A stretch of DNA of 64,000 bases from Microbacterium sp. zg-B185 (GCF_030246885.1 NZ_CP126739.1:868001-932000), one strand, 5' to 3'; positions 8,916-17,392 are shown, counted from the first letter of the stretch. Notes: a model not told the origin generated them from the sequence alone. A program made the numbers and translations.

Positions 8916-9425
8916 ATGAGCGAACTGGCGCGGGTACACCTCTCCAAGTCGGCACCGGAGGCGTACAAGACCCTGTCCGCGTTCTCCAAGACCGTCGGCG
9001 GGATCGCCGATGATGCGGGGATCGATGCGCGCCTCCGGGAGCTCGTGCAGATCCACGTGTCGCAGCTGAACGGTTGCGCGTACTGCGTCCGGGTGCATCT
9101 GGAACGGGCCGAGAAGGCCGGGGTCACCGCCGACACCATCGCGCAGCTGCCGGTGTGGCGTGAGTCCGGCGTGTTCACCGAACGCGAGCGGGCCGGACTC
9201 GAGCTGGCGGAGTCGTTCACGTTCGTTTCGGACGAGGGCATCCCGGACGAGGTCTACAACCGCGTCGGTGGCATCCTCACCGAGAGCGAGTACGTCGCCT
9301 TGAGCTGGATCCTGGTCGCGATCAACGCCTTCAACCGCGTCGCCATCGCCGGCCGGTACAGTGTTCCGTCCCGCGAGGACATGGCGGGGGAGGACCGCGA
9401 CGCCGCGTCCGGCGCGGTGTGGTGA
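8916..9425 (+). CDS. Carboxymuconolactone decarboxylase / AhpD-like family protein
   Basis: A 169-residue all-helical protein of the CMD/AhpD family. The central motif is HVSQLNGCAYCVRVHLERA, with a CxxC pair and downstream His as in alkylhydroperoxidase AhpD-like proteins. This suggests a peroxidase or disulphide-based reductase role rather than muconolactone decarboxylation. It overlaps the following phosphatase gene by a few bases, so the two are probably co-transcribed. Redox partner and substrate are unknown. Confidence 0.88.
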   Translation: MSELARVHLSKSAPEAYKTLSAFSKTVGGIADDAGIDARLRELVQIHVSQLNGCAYCVRVHLERAEKAGVTADTIAQLPVWRESGVFTERERAGLELAESFTFVSDEGIPDEVYNRVGGILTESEYVALSWILVAINAFNRVAIAGRYSVPSREDMAGEDRDAASGAVW

Positions 9426-10150
9426 GCGCACCCGCCGATCCGGTCGTCCGTGGCGCCGTCAACTTCCGCGACGTCGGAGGTCTTCCGGCGGGCGCTGCGC
9501 GCACCCGCTCCGGAGTCCTCTACCGCTCGGGGAACCTGGCCGGTCTCGAGGACGACGGCGTGATCGCGCTGGGCGGACTCGGCATACGTCGCATCATCGA
9601 CCTGCGTGCGGATGACGAGGTCGTGCACGCGCCCAGCCGGCTCGGGGGCCTGACTCTGCGCACCCAGCGGGTGCCGCTGTTCCTCGGCTCGGTGGCATCG
9701 ATGTTCGAGGAGGACATCTCGCTGGATGAGATGTACCGGCGACTGGTCGAGGACTCCTCGACCCGTGTGGTCGATGTGGTGCGCGGCATCGTCGCCGATC
9801 AGCCGGTGCTGGTGCACTGCACCGTCGGGAAGGACCGCACCGGCGTCACGGTGGCGCTCGCCCTGGCCGCGGCCGGCGTGGATGAGGACGCGATCGTCGC
9901 GGACTACGCCCGCACCGAGGCTCTTCTGCCGCAATGGCGCAACCGGCACGTCGTCCAGCTCCTGCGGCGCCTGCACCCCGAGGCGATCCACCTCGAAGAT
10001 CTCGCGACGCGGTCACCGGCGCCGGTCATGCGGACGCTGCTGTCCCGCGTCATGGCCGGGTACGGGTCGGCAGCCGACTACCTCTTGGCGCACGGGCTGA
10101 GCGAAGGGGAGCTGACCGAGCTGCGCCGGGTGCTCCTGCGCGCGGACTGA
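9422..10150 (+). CDS. Tyrosine-protein phosphatase (Y_phosphatase3 family)
   Basis: Predicted protein-tyrosine or phosphoinositide phosphatase of about 242 residues, with the P-loop HCTVGKDRTG (Cys-x5-Arg). It begins with the NFRDVGGLP segment that marks this family, and a general-acid Asp is likely in the DLRADDE region. The start is GTG at 9422, forming a GTGA overlap with the stop of the preceding gene; an in-frame GTG at 9419 is possible. Relatives include MptpB-like enzymes, which act on host substrates in mycobacteria. Nothing here shows secretion. Confidence 0.88.
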   Translation: MSAPADPVVRGAVNFRDVGGLPAGAARTRSGVLYRSGNLAGLEDDGVIALGGLGIRRIIDLRADDEVVHAPSRLGGLTLRTQRVPLFLGSVASMFEEDISLDEMYRRLVEDSSTRVVDVVRGIVADQPVLVHCTVGKDRTGVTVALALAAAGVDEDAIVADYARTEALLPQWRNRHVVQLLRRLHPEAIHLEDLATRSPAPVMRTLLSRVMAGYGSAADYLLAHGLSEGELTELRRVLLRAD

Positions 10151-10180
10151 CCGTCCCGGCGCCGGCAGATTCGCCGCAAC

Positions 10181-10199
10181 CAAGGTTAGGCAACCCTTG
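10181..10199 (+). promoter_or_regulatory. Putative DtxR/IdeR iron box
   Basis: The 19-bp site has the central core AGGTTAGGC and an ACC on the far side, matching the iron-box consensus TTAGGTTAGGCTAACCTAA at 12 of 19 positions by eye. It covers the -35 region of the promoter whose -10 box is TATAGT at 10208-10213. That is the position expected for repression by iron-loaded DtxR/IdeR. The gene it controls is siderophore-interaction-like, which fits. Confidence 0.55.
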
Positions 10200-10207
10200 C
10201 CCAGGGG

Positions 10208-10213
10208 TATAGT
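10208..10213 (+). promoter_or_regulatory. -10 box of the SIP-like gene
   Basis: TATAGT, nine bases upstream of the ATG at 10223, just after the putative iron box. The resulting 5' leader would be only about 0-3 bases. Confidence 0.6.
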
Positions 10214-10222
10214 GAAGGTGCC

Positions 10223-10702
10223 ATGATCACCAGCACCGAGCACAACGCCGCCGCCTGCCGCGCCTCGCGGCACACGCGCGTCCAGCATTTGATCACGGCG
10301 GACGAGTCCTCGCTCGCCGAGCTGGAGGCTCTGCTTGCCACGCTGCCGATCTGCTCGACCGGCCGCGTGTTCATCGAGGTTCCGGACGCGTCCTGGTTCG
10401 GTGGCGACGGACAGGACGACCTGCACGTGCCCAGCCGAATGGTGGTGACCTGGCTCGATCGCGCCGCGCGCACCGGGTCGCCGGGGTCGGGTCGGGCCTG
10501 CACGCCGGGACAGGCGCTGGCGCGTGCGGTGACGGCATGGGCCGACGAGATGCTCTGCACGGACGATGACCACACGCGGATCTTCCTGCTGGGCGGCTAC
10601 CTCGGAACGGCCGACATCGTGGACCACCTGACCGACCGCAACGGCGTCGCAGCGGACAGCATCCACACGCCGGAGCGCTTCGGGCTGGCCACCGCGCGCT
10701 GA
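10223..10702 (+). CDS. SIP (siderophore-interacting protein C-terminal-like) domain protein
   Basis: A 159-residue stand-alone protein resembling the NAD(P)H-binding C-terminal part of siderophore-interacting ferric reductases. Features are the segment HVPSRMVVTWLDR, the acidic stretch CTDDDHTRIFLLGGYLGTADIVDHL and the opening strand AACRASRHTRVQHLITADES. The FAD-binding N-terminal domain of a full SIP reductase is missing, so it cannot be a complete flavin ferric reductase on its own. The upstream iron-box-like operator supports a link to iron. Family assignment is moderate. Confidence 0.6.
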   Translation: MITSTEHNAAACRASRHTRVQHLITADESSLAELEALLATLPICSTGRVFIEVPDASWFGGDGQDDLHVPSRMVVTWLDRAARTGSPGSGRACTPGQALARAVTAWADEMLCTDDDHTRIFLLGGYLGTADIVDHLTDRNGVAADSIHTPERFGLATAR

Positions 10703-10750
10703 GCCCCGGAGCTTCGCCGCGCGGCGCCGCTCCCACTGGCGCCCCGTCGC

Positions 10751-10756
10751 TACACT
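10751..10756 (+). promoter_or_regulatory. -10 box of the membrane protein gene at 10763
   Basis: TACACT, exactly six bases before the ATG; implies a leaderless transcript. Confidence 0.55.
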
Positions 10757-10762
10757 CGCGGC

Positions 10763-11308
10763 ATGACGGCAGTTCCGCCCATCCCCGCTCCCGTCCGCGT
10801 CGATCCGCGCGACCTGCGCCTCCCCAGGTGGGTGATCGTCTGGCTCACGGTCTCAGCGATCATCCAGACCTACGACGCGTGCTACGTCCTGCTCGGCCCG
10901 CTGTCGCACGAGGGCGGCCCGCTGGCGGCGATGTGGCCGGGCCATGTGTTCTACGGATCATTCGACCACCGCTATGCGCAGTTCGACGCGTTCGGCAGTG
11001 CGCAGAGCTGGGCGAACCTGCTCGAGGTCATCGTCATCGTGTGGGCTCTGGCGCACGCGAGGCGCTGGTCGGGCGTCGTGGTCGCTCTGGTCGTGACGGT
11101 CGCGACCTTCTGGAAGACCGTGATCTATTTCCTGGTGGAGATCTCCAGCGGTCTGGAGATGACGCGGCAGTCGCTCGAGCGCGGCGACCTCGTCGGCTTC
11201 CTCATGGTCGCGGTGCTTCCTAACGCGTTCTGGATCGCATTCCCGCTGGCGGTCGTGATCGTCCTCGGCCGTCAGGTGCTGCGCGTGGGTCGGGCCGCCG
11301 TCGCGTGA
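10763..11308 (+). CDS. Four-helix integral membrane protein, possibly EXPERA/emopamil-binding-like
   Basis: A 181-residue membrane protein with hydrophobic segments at about residues 24-45, 78-96, 101-123 and 146-172. The spacing of conserved polar residues (YDACYV, FDHRYAQFD, NLLEV, WKTVIYF) recalls the EXPERA fold of emopamil-binding and TMEM97-like proteins, whose motif includes a D-x-R-Y. This resemblance is weak and I would not assign sterol isomerase activity. No operon partner is obvious; the next gene is convergent. Confidence 0.6.
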   Translation: MTAVPPIPAPVRVDPRDLRLPRWVIVWLTVSAIIQTYDACYVLLGPLSHEGGPLAAMWPGHVFYGSFDHRYAQFDAFGSAQSWANLLEVIVIVWALAHARRWSGVVVALVVTVATFWKTVIYFLVEISSGLEMTRQSLERGDLVGFLMVAVLPNAFWIAFPLAVVIVLGRQVLRVGRAAVA

Positions 11309-11318
11309 ATCGGCCGGC

Positions 11319-11789
11319 TCAGGCGGGGGATGACCGGCCGGGCCGGGAACGGGGCACGTAGTTGCCGTCCTCCAGCCCTGCTTCGATCTCGAACCGGTTG
11401 CGCAGCGGGTCGCGCCCGGCCAGCAGGTACAGCAGGGGCATCAGGAACCCGTAGGTGCGCCACTGGCGCGCGTGGACCGCCTCGTGGGCGAGCACCCGCT
11501 CGGTGACCGGCGCATCCCCGGTCAGGTAGCACCCGCCCACGCACACCCCGCCTCGGCGGTAGGCCCAGCGCGGCAGCCCGCGGAACACCCACAGTCCTGC
11601 GCGTCGTTCGATGCGCCCGGTGCTCCACATCGCCCCCCAGATCCAGCCCACCACAGTGCCGTAGAGGTAGCCGGCGTGGCTGACGGGCGAGTCGAGGAAC
11701 GGCAGGAACCGATCCAGGCGCCTGCCTCGCGCGACGGCGCGATCGGCCTCCGCGCGCCATCCGGCCGGAGGGCTCGGGATCGGGCTCAC
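11319..11789 (-). CDS. Hypothetical protein with a minimal HEAVH zinc-protease-like motif
   Basis: A 156-residue protein. Residues 40-60 form a hydrophobic stretch (YLYGTVVGWIWGAMW). Residues about 102-112 read AHEAVHARQWRTYG, an HExxH-type zinc site, and a conserved Glu in NRFEIEAGLED about 35 residues later could be the third ligand. This is the layout of very small gluzincin-like proteins often annotated as hypothetical. The stop of the arginase-like gene overlaps its start by 4 bp, so it is the second gene of a two-gene unit. Function unknown. Confidence 0.7.
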   Translation of the reverse strand: MSPIPSPPAGWRAEADRAVARGRRLDRFLPFLDSPVSHAGYLYGTVVGWIWGAMWSTGRIERRAGLWVFRGLPRWAYRRGGVCVGGCYLTGDAPVTERVLAHEAVHARQWRTYGFLMPLLYLLAGRDPLRNRFEIEAGLEDGNYVPRSRPGRSSPA

Positions 11790-12607
11790 GCCAGGGCCCC
11801 GACGATTCTCAGGATCGTGCCGAGGTCCTCGACCGCCGCCGTCGGCGAGGGCGGGGCGAAGCCGGTGATGCTCGATCCGGCGAGCGGCAGTGCGGCGCGC
11901 ACCTCCGCGATCGACCCGAGCAGGTCCGCGAGCGGGACGCCGAACGGTACCGACGCCGTCACGCCGGCCATCGCCGCCGGGTCCAGGACGTCCAGGTCGA
12001 CGTGGATGTAGACGGCCGTCGCTCCGGTCGCCGTGACCGCCTCCGCGAGGGCACCGTGCCGGCTGAGGGTCGCAGCATCCAGCGTGCGCAGTCCGAGATC
12101 CGCGACGGCGACCTCCTCGGCGGGCTCGTACTGCCGCGCGCCCGCGATCACGACGCGAGCGGCCGGTACGTCACCGGATGCCAGGCCGAGGCCGTCCGCG
12201 CCCTCGCCCAAGATCGCGCGCAAGGTCATGCCGCTGAACGCCCCGGACGGTGAGGAGTCCGGAGCATGCAGATCCGGGTGCGCGTCCAGCCACACCACGG
12301 CCAGCTCGGGATGCCGCCGCACGGCGTGCCCGACACCGCCGACCGCGATCCCGCAGTCGCCGCCGATGAGCATGACCGGCTCGGAATGGGGCGCGAGTTC
12401 GAGGTCGACCTGATCCCGGGTGCGGCGCAGCGTGCTGTAGCGCTGCACCCCGGTTCCGATGGTCTCGCCCGCCTCGAGTGGCACCTCGATGGTGGTGGAG
12501 GAGGCGCGGGGCAGATCCCCGGCGATCGCCTGCGCGCCGTCGATGAGCTGCATCGCGCGGGAAGAAGGCGATCCCTGCCACTGCGGGACGATCACGAATC
12601 GGGCCAT
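11786..12607 (-). CDS. Arginase / agmatinase-family protein (ureohydrolase fold)
   Basis: A 273-residue manganese-type ureohydrolase. The metal motifs are GGDCGIAVG, WLDAHPDLH and HVDLDVLDP, all with their Asp and His ligands in place. The start is ATG at 12607 (MARFVIVP); the longer open frame upstream has no coding support. It belongs to the diverse actinobacterial arginase-like group whose substrate is often not arginine. It overlaps the next gene by 4 bp. The region behind its start, to 12728, holds the pspA terminator. Confidence 0.88.
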   Translation of the reverse strand: MARFVIVPQWQGSPSSRAMQLIDGAQAIAGDLPRASSTTIEVPLEAGETIGTGVQRYSTLRRTRDQVDLELAPHSEPVMLIGGDCGIAVGGVGHAVRRHPELAVVWLDAHPDLHAPDSSPSGAFSGMTLRAILGEGADGLGLASGDVPAARVVIAGARQYEPAEEVAVADLGLRTLDAATLSRHGALAEAVTATGATAVYIHVDLDVLDPAAMAGVTASVPFGVPLADLLGSIAEVRAALPLAGSSITGFAPPSPTAAVEDLGTILRIVGALA

Positions 12608-12673
12608 GTCCTCATCCTCCCGCAGGTCCGCCGTGCTCGCGTACGCGCCGCACGCTCTGCTTCCGCTGACGGA

Positions 12674-12708
12674 GAACGGGCGGAGCCCCGGAAGGGATCC
12701 GCCCGTTC
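12674..12708 (-). terminator. Terminator hairpin of pspA
   Basis: Perfect 11-bp inverted repeat GAACGGGCGGA / TCCGCCCGTTC with a 13-base loop, starting 20 bases after the stop of the pspA-like gene. No clear U-run follows, which is common in high-GC actinobacteria. Confidence 0.7.
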
Positions 12709-12728
12709 GCTCCTGCTGCTTACGGCGT

Positions 12729-13478
12729 CTACGGCGCCGTCGGCGCGTCGATCGCCTGCTGTCCGGGAGCACCGGACTTCAACTCGGCCAGACGCGTTTC
12801 CACCTCGCTGAGCTCGCCCAGGTCCTCGAGGCTGTTGAACTGCGCATCCAGACTGGAAGCAGCCAGCTCCTCCTTGCCCTGAGCGAGTGCCTCCTGCCGA
12901 CGGATCTTGTCCTCGAACCGGCCCAGCTCGCTGGTCGGATCGAGCACGTCGATGGATTTGACGGCGTCGTGGACCTTGTTCTGCGCCTCGGCGGTCTTCG
13001 CACGCGCGAGCAGCTCGCTCCGCTTGCTGCGCAGCTGCTCGAGCTTCTGCTTCATGCCGTTGAGGCCGTCCTTGAGCTTGGCGACCACCTCGCTCTGCGA
13101 CGCGATCGTCGGCTCGACCGCCCGCGCCTCGCGCTCCGAGCCGATCTGGCGCTGGAGGGCGATCTTGGCCAGGTTGTCGAACTTGTCCGCGTCGGCCGTG
13201 GAACCCGCGGCGCGCAGCTGATCGGCCTTCCGGCTGGCAGCGAGTGCCTTGTTGCCCCACTCGGTGGCTTCCTGGATGTCTTCCTCGTGGTCGCGCTCGA
13301 GAAGACGGAGGTTGCCGATCGTCTCTGCGATCGCCGCCTCGGCATCGGCGATGCTGTTCGAGTAGTCGCGGACGAGCTGGTCGAGCATCTTCTGAGGGTC
13401 CTCGGCGGAGTCGAGCATCGAGTTGATGTTCGCCCTCAGGAGGGTCGAGATGCGACCGAAGATGGACTGCTTTGCCAT
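12729..13478 (-). CDS. pspA: PspA/IM30 family envelope-stress protein
   Basis: A 249-residue, almost entirely helical coiled-coil protein of the PspA/IM30/ESCRT-III-like family, which coats and repairs the cytoplasmic membrane. It opens with the amphipathic helix MAKQSIFGRISTLLRANINS, followed by the typical LDSAEDPQKMLDQLVRDYS segment. The C-terminal tail is Ala/Pro rich. It sits 77 bp downstream of the TPM-domain membrane protein gene in the same orientation. A matching association of PspA with TPM or membrane partners is known in other Gram-positives, so the two probably act together. Confidence 0.9.
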   Translation of the reverse strand: MAKQSIFGRISTLLRANINSMLDSAEDPQKMLDQLVRDYSNSIADAEAAIAETIGNLRLLERDHEEDIQEATEWGNKALAASRKADQLRAAGSTADADKFDNLAKIALQRQIGSEREARAVEPTIASQSEVVAKLKDGLNGMKQKLEQLRSKRSELLARAKTAEAQNKVHDAVKSIDVLDPTSELGRFEDKIRRQEALAQGKEELAASSLDAQFNSLEDLGELSEVETRLAELKSGAPGQQAIDAPTAP

Positions 13479-13555
13479 CCGTGTTTCCTTCCTATCGATG
13501 ATTCGGGAACGTACGTGTGTGACGAGTCTGCGGGAATCCGTGGCGCGGGGCGTGC

Positions 13556-15574
13556 TCAGAAGCGACCACCCCCTCGGCGACCGCGGGTGCCGCCGCCGCC
13601 GAAGCTGCCCGGACTGATCCGGCTGCGCCCGCCCCCGCCGCGCATGCCGCCCATGCCCCCGGAGGACCCGCGGCCGGAGCCGCCACCGAGCATCGAGTTG
13701 ATCACGATGCCGCCCAGGATCGCGCCGAGCATGCCGCCGCTGTCTCCGCCGCGACTGCCGCCGCCGAGTCCGCCGAGCATGCCGCCCATCCCGCCGCCCT
13801 GAAATGCGCCGACGTCGGTCTGAGCGTGTTGGATCGCCTGGCCGGCGAGCTGATTGGCGCGCTGCGCGTACTGCAGCGCCTGCTCCGGATCGGCCGCCTG
13901 CAGCTGCTGCGCCTGGGCCAGCGCCGCGCCCGCTTCGGCCAGTCGCGTGCGCGCCGCCGCCCCGATCGCGCCGCGTCGCGCGGTGATGTAATCCTCGGCC
14001 GCAGAGACCTGCGCCTGGGCCTGCATGATCTGCTGGCCCACCATCTGCCGGGCACGCTGCGCCTTGGCCGCCGCGTCCCGCACGCCCGCCACGACGCCGT
14101 CGATCTGGGCGTTGGCGGCCTCCAGGCTCTGCAGGGTCTGCAGTGGCCGGCGCGCGGAGGAGGCGAGGTTCGCCTTGGCCGCGTCCACCTGCTGCCGCGT
14201 CGCCGCGATCGCCGCCGCGACGCGGCCGTCGGTGTCGGGAAGGGCGGATGCCGTGGCGATGTCGCCTTCGAGTTCGATGATCAGCTCCGCGGCGCTGCGG
14301 TCGCCCTCGGCGAGATCCCGGCCGAGCTTGTCGATCGCCTCCTCGAGAAGGACGGCCTGGCCGACCGATTCCTCTGCGGCACGGATGCTCACGGCGGCCT
14401 CACCGGATCTGCCCGCCCCGATCGCGGCATCCGCAGCGGCCAGCTGCTCGTCGGCGAATACGATGCGCTGGCTTGCCTGCTGGGCGTTGTCGGCAACGGT
14501 CGCCAGCGCTTCGGGCGCGTAGGCGGCGGACAGCGTACGCAGGTGCGCCGCCGCCTCTTCGATGGATGCCGCGGCCCGATCGCGCTGGGTCTTCACGCGC
14601 GCGAGGGCCTCCGGGGCGTTCTGCTCGAGCCGGCGCAGTTCGTCGAACGCGGCGGCCTTGTCGTCCAGGCCCGCGTTGGCCTCTTCGCACAGCCGGATGA
14701 TCTCGGTGTTCCACGCGCGGGTCTGCTCGTCGGTGTCCTCGGTCGTGTCATCCAGCTGCTGCTTGAGAGTGAACGCCGTGTTGAGGTTCTCGTGCGCCTT
14801 CTGCAGCGCCTGCTGGAATTCGACGGTGGCCGCGTCGCCGAACTGAGCCCTGGCGAAACCGAGCTCCTGCTCACTCGTCTTGACGGCGTCGTCGGTGTGG
14901 ACCAGGGCCGATGACGCACGGCGGGCGAGCTCCTTGACGTCGATCCGTTCGATCGCGGGTTCCGCCCCACCGGCGACCTGTCCCCTTCTGCGCCGGTTGC
15001 GCAGCACCAGGACGATCGCCACGACCGCGATCGCGGCGATCACCAGGAAGATGATCAGACCCGTGGGAAAGCCTCCTCCGACGGCGCCGGATCCGGACCC
15101 ACCGTCGGCAGCGTCGGAGAAGCCCGCCGCAGCGGTGTCGACGGCGCCCACCCAGTCCTCGTCGGCCAGGCGGGGCTGCACGGCCTGCTCGATCGTTCCG
15201 AGCTGCTCGAAGGTCACCGGGCCTTCGGAGTCGCCCGAGATGTAGAACTGACGGGTTTCGGTCGCGACCGCCAGCAGATACTGCGTGGGGCCGAGCCCGT
15301 TGATCTCGGCGGTCGTGTTCGCCCAATCCTCTGAACTGGTGGGATCGGTGAACTCGTCGACGAACACGACCCACAGGTCGACCCCGGTGTCGGCTTTGAG
15401 CTGCTCGAGGCGGGTTTGAGCCTGGTTCGCCTGGGCGCTGGAGAGTGCGCCGACGTCATCGAGCACGTACCCCGCGCCGAGTGTGACCGGGTCCGTCGCC
15501 GACGCGGTGCCGGACGCGCCCGCGAACAGCAGGGTGAGAGCCGTCGTGAGCGCCACTGCCCATCGCGCACGCAT
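13556..15574 (-). CDS. TPM-domain membrane protein with coiled coil and glycine-rich tail
   Basis: A 672-residue secreted and membrane-anchored protein. Residues 1-27 are a signal peptide. Residues about 33-160 form a TPM domain (TLGAGYVLDDVGALS through GAVDTAAAGF). A membrane helix lies at about 175-195 with a basic stop-transfer RNRRRRG. The long cytoplasmic Ala/Gln-rich helical region of about 400 residues ends in a Gly/Met/Ser/Arg-rich tail (GGMGGMLGGLGGGSRGG). It is followed by pspA. The TPM domain would face the outside and the coiled-coil region could recruit PspA. Exact role unknown. Confidence 0.88.
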   Translation of the reverse strand: MRARWAVALTTALTLLFAGASGTASATDPVTLGAGYVLDDVGALSSAQANQAQTRLEQLKADTGVDLWVVFVDEFTDPTSSEDWANTTAEINGLGPTQYLLAVATETRQFYISGDSEGPVTFEQLGTIEQAVQPRLADEDWVGAVDTAAAGFSDAADGGSGSGAVGGGFPTGLIIFLVIAAIAVVAIVLVLRNRRRRGQVAGGAEPAIERIDVKELARRASSALVHTDDAVKTSEQELGFARAQFGDAATVEFQQALQKAHENLNTAFTLKQQLDDTTEDTDEQTRAWNTEIIRLCEEANAGLDDKAAAFDELRRLEQNAPEALARVKTQRDRAAASIEEAAAHLRTLSAAYAPEALATVADNAQQASQRIVFADEQLAAADAAIGAGRSGEAAVSIRAAEESVGQAVLLEEAIDKLGRDLAEGDRSAAELIIELEGDIATASALPDTDGRVAAAIAATRQQVDAAKANLASSARRPLQTLQSLEAANAQIDGVVAGVRDAAAKAQRARQMVGQQIMQAQAQVSAAEDYITARRGAIGAAARTRLAEAGAALAQAQQLQAADPEQALQYAQRANQLAGQAIQHAQTDVGAFQGGGMGGMLGGLGGGSRGGDSGGMLGAILGGIVINSMLGGGSGRGSSGGMGGMRGGGGRSRISPGSFGGGGTRGRRGGGRF

Positions 15575-15766
15575 CGTTCCCTCCTCGGGGACGCGCGGCG
15601 CATGCCCCGGGCATCGAGTCTATGCAACCCGTGGGCGGGAGGCGAGCGCGGGGACCGGTGCTCGGACCGCGAACGCTCCCTCGGCTGCGGCCGCACCGGA
15701 ACGCCATCCGGCGCCGCTGGGAACGGCCGAATATCAGCAATACTGAGAATTCGACAGAGGGGGACC

Positions 15767-16441
15767 ATGTCCGTACTTTCCATCGTCGCATCGTCGGGAT
15801 CGGTGCTCACTGCGGCGCTGCTGGTGCTGACCGGTTCACCCGCCGCCGCCGCAGAGACCGCGCCCGCGCTTCCCATCGACCTGGTCCTGCACCTTCCGGC
15901 CGGCCTGAGCGTCGAGGACCTTCGGGCGCCGGGCGACCATGGCTCCCTCACGGTGGCGGGGTGTCCGGCCGACGGAGCACTCCTGCTCGCCTCCACGTTG
16001 CAGAGTCCGACCGGGGACGGCGGCGTCGTGGAGGTGCCGATGAGGCTGGAGACCATGCCGGGGTCCGACGACGGGCCGGTCGCGTGGCAGCTGCGGGGGA
16101 TCAGCGCATGGCTGGCCGCGAACGATCCCGGACCGCTCTCGAGCGTGCTGCTGGAGGCGTCCTGCATGCGGCCCGGGAACGAGACCGCACGGGTCACCGC
16201 CGTGCTGCCTCCGGTCGGCGCCCCGCTTCAGTCCCTCCCGCCGGCGACGCCGGCGACCCCGGTGCCCGAGGGCGGCGTGGACCCCGTGACCGTGCCCGCG
16301 GCATCCGAGCCCAGCGCCGCTCCGCGGATGCTGGCGGAATCCGGAGCCCCGACCCTCGCGGCGTGGCCGATCGTCGTCGGCGTCCTGCTCATCCTGGCCG
16401 GCAGCGCAGCGGTCGCCGTCCGCGGCCGCAGAGTCCACTGA
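15767..16441 (+). CDS. Secreted, C-terminally anchored hypothetical protein (sortase-like signal)
   Basis: A 224-residue protein. It has an N-terminal signal peptide (SGSVLTAALLVLTGSPAAAA), an exported domain with two Cys residues, and a Pro/Val-rich stalk. The C-terminus reads LAESG, then a hydrophobic helix and the basic tail RGRRVH. That layout is a cell-wall sorting signal close to the LAxTG motif used by class E sortases, with Ser replacing Thr. The start ATG follows an AGAGGGGG ribosome-binding site. No sortase gene is in the window. Function of the exported domain is unknown. Confidence 0.75.
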   Translation: MSVLSIVASSGSVLTAALLVLTGSPAAAAETAPALPIDLVLHLPAGLSVEDLRAPGDHGSLTVAGCPADGALLLASTLQSPTGDGGVVEVPMRLETMPGSDDGPVAWQLRGISAWLAANDPGPLSSVLLEASCMRPGNETARVTAVLPPVGAPLQSLPPATPATPVPEGGVDPVTVPAASEPSAAPRMLAESGAPTLAAWPIVVGVLLILAGSAAVAVRGRRVH

Positions 16442-16521
16442 GGGAACGGGTTTCGGCGACCTCGTCGTGTGAGCGGCCGCCCGGAGCGCGGCGCAGGTAG
16501 CGTGTCGTCCTCGGAGGACTG

Positions 16522-17358
16522 ATGGACGATCGATACGCGGCAGACGTGCTCGCAGCCGGATGGCGCGACACCCATCGGCGACCGGTTCCGGTGCTCGCCG
16601 CCGCCCGGGATGTCGTGGTCGAGGTCGCCGCGGACGGGTTCTGCGGAGCGGTCGTCGGAGTCGCCTCCGGCCTGGTCGAGCTCGAAGACCGGCACGGGCG
16701 CCGCCGGCTGTTCCCGCTCGGCCCCGGATTCCTCGTCGACGGTGCCGATGTGGTGCTGACCGCACCGGCGGTCGCGGCGGCACCGCGCACGGCGAAGCGG
16801 ACCGCGTCCGGATCGTTCGCTGCGCCCGAGGCCCGCGCGCGGGTGGCGCGGGCCAGCCGAATCCTCGTCGAAGGCCGCCACGATGCCGAGTTGGTGGAGA
16901 AGGTGTGGGGTGCCGACCTGCGCGCCGAGGGCGTCGTCGTGGAGTACCTGCAGGGCGTCGACCTGCTCGCCGAGACGCTCCAGAACGAGCCCCCGACCGC
17001 GGAGCGCCGCTACGGGGTCCTGGTCGATCACCTCGTGCCGGGTTCGAAGGAATCGCGGATCGCCGATTCGGTGGCCCGCGGACCGCACGGGCGTTTCGTC
17101 CGCATCGTCGGGCACCCGTACGTGGACGTCTGGCAGTGCGTCACCCCCAAGGCGATGGGCATTGCGCGCTGGCCGGACGTTCCGCGGGGAACCGATATCA
17201 AGGTCGGGACCTGCCGCGCGCTGGGCTGGCCGTCCGACACGCCCGCCGATCTGGGCATGGCCTGGCAGCGCATCCTGGCGCGCGTGCACAGCTACCGGGA
17301 CCTGGACCCGGCCCTGCTCGGCCGCGTCGAGGAGCTGATCGACTTCGTCACCGACTGA
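16522..17358 (+). CDS. DUF3097 family protein
   Basis: A 278-residue protein of the actinobacteria-restricted DUF3097 family. The characteristic stretch is ILVEGRHDAELVEKVWG at about residues 113-129, resembling the acidic Glu motif of a TOPRIM domain. It is followed by the EGVVVEYLQGVDLL segment and a C-terminal part with VRIVGHPYVDVWQ. Nucleic-acid processing is plausible from the TOPRIM-like core but unproven. A GGAGG ribosome-binding site lies in the short leader, so this gene is translated conventionally. Confidence 0.87.
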   Translation: MDDRYAADVLAAGWRDTHRRPVPVLAAARDVVVEVAADGFCGAVVGVASGLVELEDRHGRRRLFPLGPGFLVDGADVVLTAPAVAAAPRTAKRTASGSFAAPEARARVARASRILVEGRHDAELVEKVWGADLRAEGVVVEYLQGVDLLAETLQNEPPTAERRYGVLVDHLVPGSKESRIADSVARGPHGRFVRIVGHPYVDVWQCVTPKAMGIARWPDVPRGTDIKVGTCRALGWPSDTPADLGMAWQRILARVHSYRDLDPALLGRVEELIDFVTD

Positions 17359-17392
17359 GCGACCCGGCGATACCGGAGTCGGCGCGCGTGGT

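Noticed and set aside
8867..9241. N-terminal extension of the alpha/beta hydrolase frame
   Set aside because: The extension is antisense to the well-supported carboxymuconolactone decarboxylase-like gene, and the Met at 8866 gives a normal hydrolase length.
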